Positions 58,080-64,000 of a stretch of DNA of 64,000 nucleotides are shown here, piece after piece (position 1 is the first letter of the stretch; every line of letters starts with the position of its first letter). Made by a program: the position numbers and the translations under genes. This DNA is from Linnemannia elongata. Its lineage: Eukaryota; Mortierellomycota; Mortierellomycetes; Mortierellales; Mortierellaceae. The notes beneath the pieces were generated by a model that saw only the letters and a list, made by a program, of their open reading frames with translations, was not told where the DNA came from and made no database searches. The DNA is taken from NCBI GenBank assembly GCA_036320915.1, contig JAXBDG010000004.1, forward strand, positions 2,046,001-2,110,000, written 5' to 3'.

Positions 58080-59515
58080 ATCTCTATCTCTCTGTATCCA
58101 AAATAGCTCCGTTCACTTCAACTGCACAATAAGAACTCGAAAGAAATAAATATGGCGCGCAACTTACCGTTACTAGCAAATTGTCCGCATGCATATGCTC
58201 CGATAAGCAAGAGCAATGTGTACTGCGTCGGCAACTCATTCTCGGTAGGATCGATTCTACCAGGAAGGAAAAACATCAAGGGCTCCAACGTGTGCTTCAG
58301 AAGTTGCCTGACTTTGCTTGGGAACGACATCGGCTCTTTGAAAGAGCGGAGAGGAGAAGGAGGCATACGATTGGCCTCTGCGGTGCTGACCTCCTTGGGA
58401 CGTGACTCTGGAAGGGCCATAGTGTAAAGAATTAGACAAATAGACGTGACCATGGCGACCATGAGCACGACGTTGTTATCCTGGGTACGATCGTAAATGG
58501 CCTTTCCAATGACGGTCCCGATAAGGACTCCGATGGACAAGGTCACCATCGCATATCCTATAGCGAGACTTCGCTTGTCCCTGGAGGTAAAGTCGGCTAG
58601 AGTACAGGAAGAAACATGTCCAAAGGTAACAGCTGAGTTACTTTTTTTGATGCTCGACATCGTGAGTCTTTCCAACTGAGATCTACCTAGACCCCTACCA
58701 AGGTATGCATTCAGCCCTGGCTCGAGAAGAGATCCTGCTCCAAGACATCCTGTCAAGACTGCGTTCAAGTAGAGAGGCCAGAGACCAAAGTTACTGTGCG
58801 GCTTTCCCATGTTTATAATAAGCAGTTGTGAAAAAAAGCCCGGCACCAATGTCAAGTAGATCAGAAACTTCCTGCCACGACGATCCGAATGTGTTGTGTA
58901 GATTCCGACGGTGAAGATACCTGTGGGACAAGTAAAAGTTAATTACGGCTTAAGTCGCGACAATAAAACTAGCAATTGTCGGCTTCGCCGAGCCGTGGCA
59001 AATGAAAGAAGAAAAAGAAACGACATACCGAAAACGTTCTTGATCGACGAGAGATGGCTTGTAATAATGGCTGCAAAGGCTTGAACCTCGGCACCGTCGC
59101 ACACCTTCTTGTCCCAGTCGCCGATGACAGGATCGCCCTTACCTCGAAGATAATCCTTGCAAATGATGGAGTTAATTTGTTGATCCTGAGCTGCTGTCGC
59201 GATGCCTACCATCAAAGCCAAGGTGAGAATAAAGGGACTCAGCCAGAGGGTGGACGGTCGGCGGTTCCACGGTAAGGAATCGATAATAGCCAGTCGCTCA
59301 GCTTCAGTCAATCCTCGTAGAGGATGGTCTCCATCCGTAGTGGACTCCTCCTCAAGGTTTTCGTCCTGAAGCAATGTTGACTTTGGGATCCGTGCGGGTG
59401 AAGGAGGCAAGGACTCACTGCCTTCTGCATGCTGGTGGTCGTGATCGTGATCGTGATCGCTCAAGAGAGGCTGTGCTTCATTTGCAGGGTCTCCTGCAGT
59501 GTACATTGGGCCCAT
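57015..59515 (-). CDS. Major facilitator superfamily transporter
   Basis: Twelve-TM-type membrane transporter; substrate unknown. Exons (minus): 59515-59029, 58920-58699, 58632-58168, 57972-57944 (29 nt), 57824-57425, 57304-57015; 630 residues. The cytosolic N-terminus carries an alternating Asp-His tract (DHDHDHDHQH). TM1 is WLSPFILTLALMVGIATAA. Motif A lies after TM2 as TTHSDRRGRKFLIY. A loop with PESRPKEVSTAEANR and a charged segment precedes the second half (QYTLLLLIGAYACGQF to VYFVSTGMWVVSIAVTMVNL). It resembles fungal TetA/SLC46-like MFS proteins. The 66-nt segment 58633-58698 is treated as an intron because its removal gives NAYLAVTFGHVSSCTLADFT; its retention would also leave an open frame. 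Neighbouring the iron regulator does not by itself imply iron transport. Confidence 0.85.
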
Positions 59516-60904
59516 TCCTTGGAAAGATCAGCAAGTGCTGGTAAAGTCGGATAGGGTGTGATGCTTTGCGTTTGGGTAATAGAGAACTGGAAGGTTTCAA
59601 TTGAGTGTAAAAGGGTATGTGATAGTAAGGGAGAGAGAAGTAAGAGAAAGGAAAATGTGCGAAGAAAAGGAGGAGTAGAAATGGGAAGGTGGATTCGAGA
59701 CTGAAAGCGAAACGAGAAGCAAGAAAAGAAAACAGAGAAAAGTGCATGGGGGATAGACAAATATAAAAATGACAAAGACACGCACACCGTTATCAGCACC
59801 TCCACTTGTTCGTTTTTACCTTCTCGTACTAAATGGTTTAATGGCTAATGAGCAGCGAATAGTGTGCAGTGTGCAGGAAAGAAGAAAGGATGAGGAGTGT
59901 CCACATGCTCAATTGCCACAGGTTTGTGTTTGCAACAGCCAGTGTTTGGTACGAAAACAACAAAGGTTGCTGTTTCTCCTCTCCTACATCTGTTGTGCGC
60001 CCATGAGATAATATAACCGTCAACAAAACAAAAGGAAACAATCATCCTGCCCAAAACAGGGTAAGAACCCGTGTGCCACAATCGCAAAACCAAAGAACCC
60101 TACCTCATTGAGAGGGCACCACTTCAAAGGAACAAGTTTGTCGAGCCAACCGTATGGCATTCAACCAGGGAGCGTTAAAGGTCAGCCACCGACCAATGTG
60201 ACATGCGTTTAGAATATCAATCGCTCAATGGCGTGAAGACATGACGCTATTATGTAGAGAGTGAGTCCTCCCTTACCACCGCGCAATCATTCTCTCCTTC
60301 AAGTTCTCAGGTTGAGAAAAGGGGGTCCGATTGCTAATTGCTGAGTAAAGGGAAGATGGCCGGAGCGATTAGCAATCTTTACAAGGATGGACAGTTATAA
60401 GCACACGTTTAGTCTGGATGTGGTGTCCAGCAGTAACAAGATTCGATCGGAGCTGATTAGGTCGAACTGATCAGGATCAGAATCACGATCAGGAACAGGG
60501 GACTGATCGAACGAAGAACTGATAGTATCAATGTTTTGATGGAATTGATTAGATCTCTGCCAGACGATAACAAAGATATCCGTTCACGGCACTGTCAGTC
60601 CTGGGTACTCTATTCCTCTTCCTCCTCTCTCCTTTCTCCCACTTCTACTGCCTCACTCACTCAGTCAATCCAGGAACCAACTCTTTCTGTTCTATCGATC
60701 GATCTGTCTATTTATCTCTATATCTTCATCCTATCCCCTCGGACTAGGCTTTTACCCCTGAAAACTGATCCTCCTTGTCAACACTCTCGCCTCCTCTTTC
60801 TCTTCTCTTTCTTACTCTTACCACGACTGAAAAAAAGTCGCCGTTGTCCCAAACGGCATCATGCATCTCATCAACTTTTTCGCCCCTGCTTCCTTCCTTT
60901 TTTC

Positions 60905-60941
60905 CCTTCCTTCCTTCCTTCCTTCCTTCCTTCCTTCCTTC
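60905..60941 (+). repeat. (CTTC)n microsatellite
   Basis: About nine tetranucleotide units of TTCC in the CT-rich region. Confidence 0.9.
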
Positions 60942-62130
60942 TCATACCCCATCATATCCCCGTCTTTTGCTTTCTCGCATCTCTCTTTCTTCCTACATGC
61001 GTTGCAAGATACATCATTTCCTCTAAATGCGCATACTCTTTATCCCCTCCCCTCTTCTTCTTCCTCCCTCGTTTCGTCCTTTTCTTCATGGGTCCCTCGT
61101 CTTTGCTTAGAGTCCTAACGTCAAGAAGGGAGTGTTCATCACTGTTCATGCAACTCTCTTTTTATCCCACTCTAAAAAAAAACGTTGTGTGAACCAGTGA
61201 AAAATGGGAAGAACGTGAGAGAGATAAAAACATGGAGCATCAACAACATTGAGGGGTCAAATTCCTGCACTTTTTTTTTTCTAGCAAACTTCGGCTTTTT
61301 CGCATGTCATTTCTCTCTCTCCCTCCACCCCCTATTTTTTGTTGTGTTTCTTTTTACTTTCCCATTCAGCTTTCCGTTTGCTTGCATGTTGCATGTGCCG
61401 TAAGGGTCTCTCTTCTCTTCATATCGTGTATTTTATGCCACTAATGAAAAAGCTCCACAACAGGAATAGAGAAGGGAAGGAGAATACGAGAGGGAGTGAG
61501 AATGAAAGGAATAAGGGCAAAGGGTTAAGCAGAATGGAGAGAGAGGTAGAAAGAGAGAGAGAGAGACAATAATAACTTGAACGAAAGACCTCATCCAAAT
61601 TTCGTTCTTTCTTTCTTCTCATCCTTCCTCCCACTTTATCCACACCTTGACTTAATTACATAGTCTGTTTAAAATATCCGACGATTGGATACTTACTTCC
61701 TCTTGGACCTTTCGACGCTCCAACTGGATCCTTCTTCCCCTCTCCGTCTTTTTTTTTCTTCTTTTTCTTTTTGACCACACGACTGGTCGAAAGGAACACA
61801 GGTAACAACCAACCGTGCCGTTGCTTCTTTTTTTTTCATTAGGTAAGACGTGTTACCAAACCACCACTGTCCATCAACACAGGAGCTCACTGTGTGCGTT
61901 CAGTTAATCGCTCCATTTAATGTTGTAACAAATGGTATAGGGGGGGATTAACCCTTCACCTCTCACCCCTCTTCTCATACCTCCCATTCCCCCTCTTTCC
62001 TCCTCTCTCTCTCTTCATCCCGTTCTCTTTGTTGCTTTATTTTCTGTATCATTCAATGTTTTCGCGTATTACGCGCGAGCCCCCTCGTGTGCATTTGTCT
62101 CTCTTCTCTACTTCTTCCGCCTTTTACCTT

Positions 62131-62160
62131 CACACACACACACACACTCTCTCTCTCTCT
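62131..62160 (+). repeat. Compound (CA)n-(CT)n microsatellite
   Basis: About eight CA units followed directly by about seven CT units, within a CT-rich strand. Confidence 0.9.
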
Positions 62161-63333
62161 GTCCCTCTCTCTCCTCCAATGTCCCTCCTCGTCCTCTCCT
62201 CGCCCCCACCTTTCGTCTGTTTGTTCTATTCTCTTGTTGGCATCTTGTTTCCCCTTGGTCCAATTGCTTCCTCAGTTTTCTAAGCATCATCCTCAGAATC
62301 GGGTTGTTGTTCTTGTGGATCCTTCGCGTTATCTCCTCTCTCTCTCTCTCACTCCTGTATTGTCCTGGCTTTACAGTGTGTACTCATGCCCGTCACCCAT
62401 GCATTCCTAGACAGAAACTAGTAAGCTAGTGATGTCGCTCCCCTATCTCTCTTACTCACTCCAAATGATGCCTATGCCTAATGCAGAAAACCCCCCACCC
62501 TCCTTTCCCTTCTCTTGTTTTGCCATACATTTCTTTGTACCTCCTTCCTTCTTTCACCCTGAGCTTTAATAATAACACAAAGAAAAAGGAACGACTTTCC
62601 CGTCACCCCTCCTTCCCCCTTGAAGACAAACAAAACGATGGTCCTGGGTTATTCTTGTTGTCAGCCAGACTGACGTTCAATCATTTCATTTCACTACCAC
62701 TTCTGCTACGAACACCTTGTACGGCCTTCTTTCTACACGATACCCACAACAACAACCCCCTCTCAATCAACGTGACGATGGATGGGATAGAATTGTCTCC
62801 CTAATCCTAAAGGCTTTATAGAAAGTCCACTATTCCGCCCCCGTTTTCATCATCGTAGTATCTCCATCTAACCCTTTGGACATTTTGTTCTTTCCTTCTC
62901 ACTTTCTCTCTCCTCTCTCCTTTTCTACTCCTCTCTTCCCTCCTTCTCTCACCCTCCCTCGCACTTCCTCTTTTTTCATTCCCCTTCTCCTTGTCTACTC
63001 CTTTTCACCCCGTCCTTCTCTTCCTCCTTGTCTCTCCTCTCTTTCGCTTACCTCAACACCTTTGAAGTTTTCACCTCATTTTTCTACTTCCTCTTTTCTC
63101 CTACCCCGTCCTTTTCACCTCCTTCCTTTTTTTCTTCATTGTTCTCTTCACTGCATTCATATCCTCTCCTCTTCCGTATCATCATCACACCCATTTCCTA
63201 TCACATCCCTCACCCTGACATTTATCAACAACCTTCTCCTCGGATCCCTTGACGGCAGACTTCTATTCACTTTTACACATTCAGATTTCCTTGACATATC
63301 AAAATCTTTTTTTTTCTCTTCAACCAAATCGCC

Positions 63334-64000
63334 ATGTCAATGACCACCCTTACGGCGACGCACGACGGCGGCAGCGGGTGCTTGATTTGCCAGAGCAAGA
63401 ACCAGCAGATCCAGGCCAAGGACGAGGTGATCCGAGCCAAGGATGCGGTCATTGCCGCCAAGGACGACGCTATTGCCCAAAAGGACCTGGCCTTGAAGGC
63501 GGAGCGAGAGCTCCGAGAACAACTTCAGAAGCAACTCAAGCTGGCGTCTGCAGGAGGTAAACAGCAATCAAAAATAACAAACGTCATTTTTTTTCCACCC
63601 ATGCGAAAGAAGGGAGGATGAAAACAGGATGGATGGATAGACGGACACCATCCACCCATTCCCTTTTTCATCTCTTACTTCATCTCCCTGTCTTTCTCTC
63701 TTTCTCTTTCACTCTGTGAGCGCACCAACCAACCTGTGGTTCCCTTGTTGTTCACTTGATCCCGCGGGTAAAACAGCTCGCAAGCTAACCTCGCCCGTTA
63801 CTTGTGTGACAAACCCTCAACTCTGTCTTCTCTCCCTCTCACTTTATCTCTATTTTTTACTTTATTTCACCATCGTTCCTCTTCTTCGATCCTGCCACTC
63901 ATCTCCTACTGCTGTCGGCTTCTTTTCTTTTCAACAACCCTGACTTTCGAACAACAACACATAAAGTCAAGGCAAAGGCAACAAAGGACAAGGATCCGTA
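63334..64000 (+). CDS. Coiled-coil protein (5' part only)
   Basis: Exon 1 is 63334-63556; exon 2 starts at 63967 after ATAAAG and runs off the window (VKAKATKDKDP). The protein starts MSMTTLTATHDGGSGCLICQ. A CLIC pair is followed by heptad-like repeats in which KDxxIxAKD recurs (QAKDEVIRAKDAVIAAKDDA), then AEREL...LQKQLKLAS. This predicts a continuous coiled coil. Too little is present to name the family. The 410-nt intron is CT-rich, and the acceptor AAAG is weak, so the second exon start is less certain. Confidence 0.55.

Larger units (their letters stand above)
59516..63333. other. Long intergenic region, pyrimidine-rich
   Basis: About 3.8 kb between the divergent MFS gene and the coiled-coil gene. 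The plus strand from 60600 is strongly CT-rich with CTTC, CA and CT microsatellites. Frames such as 60536-61192 are Ser/Leu/Phe-rich products of that composition. No domains, RNA genes or linked exons are visible. Part is probably promoter and leader of the gene at 63334. Confidence 0.5.

Noticed and set aside
60536..61192. Plus-strand frame of 218 codons
   Set aside because: Composition is Ser/Leu/Phe from CTTC and CT repeats; several other frames over the same bases are equally open. No domain.

Overview
This is a gene-dense stretch of a fungal nuclear chromosome. Many short GT-AG introns with TAG/CAG acceptors, GATA, WOPR and Myb/SANT-like regulators, a Cft1 homologue, eIF3g, Isd11 and uL29m establish a fungus. 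Three things point to Mucoromycota, most likely a Mortierella-type (Mortierellomycotina) genome: the number of introns (about 18 in CFT1), Gln/Pro/His-rich regulators, and an animal-like FYVE-SAP-SAP protein. That placement is inference; no marker such as rRNA is present. I saw no tRNA, rRNA, intact transposon, CRISPR array or viral gene.

Layout. 1-2.6 kb: 5' part of an RNF34/RFFL-like FYVE-SAP-SAP gene (minus), cut by the window edge. 3.7-4.5 kb: secreted protein with two double-psi beta-barrel (RlpA-like) repeats. 5.0-11.4 kb: CFT1/CPSF160 with a possible 6-nt microexon. 11.7-13.6 kb: GOLPH3/Vps74. 13.6-24.2 kb: about 10.6 kb with no convincing gene, ending at a WOPR (Wor1/Ryp1/Gti1) master-regulator gene at 24.2-26.0 kb. 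26.4-27.2 kb: secreted ML-domain lipid-binding protein. 27.4-29.5 kb: Myb/SANT-like regulator. 30.5-32.6 kb: Ngl2-like nuclease. 32.8-34.4 kb: eIF3g, divergent from ISD11 at 34.8-35.1 kb. 35.6-36.4 kb: unknown small protein. 37.9-39.6 kb: cyclophilin-40. 39.9-43.9 kb: DH-PH RhoGEF. 45.4-46.3 kb: mitochondrial uL29m, divergent from an LRR protein at 46.6-48.6 kb. 48.8-50.1 kb: unknown protein. 50.3-56.3 kb: two-finger GATA iron regulator (SRE/Fep1/Urbs1 type). 57.0-59.5 kb: 12-TM MFS transporter. 63.3 kb to the end: start of a coiled-coil gene.

Most genes are housekeeping: mRNA 3'-end formation, translation, Fe-S assembly, Golgi sorting and Hsp90 co-chaperone function. The more distinctive parts are two developmental or nutritional regulators with unusual gene architecture. 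The WOPR gene has a very long upstream region and a GC-AG first intron. The iron GATA factor has a ~2 kb intron splitting its first zinc finger. Exon joins were worked out by hand from splice signals, reading frame and family similarity; no transcript or database evidence was available.
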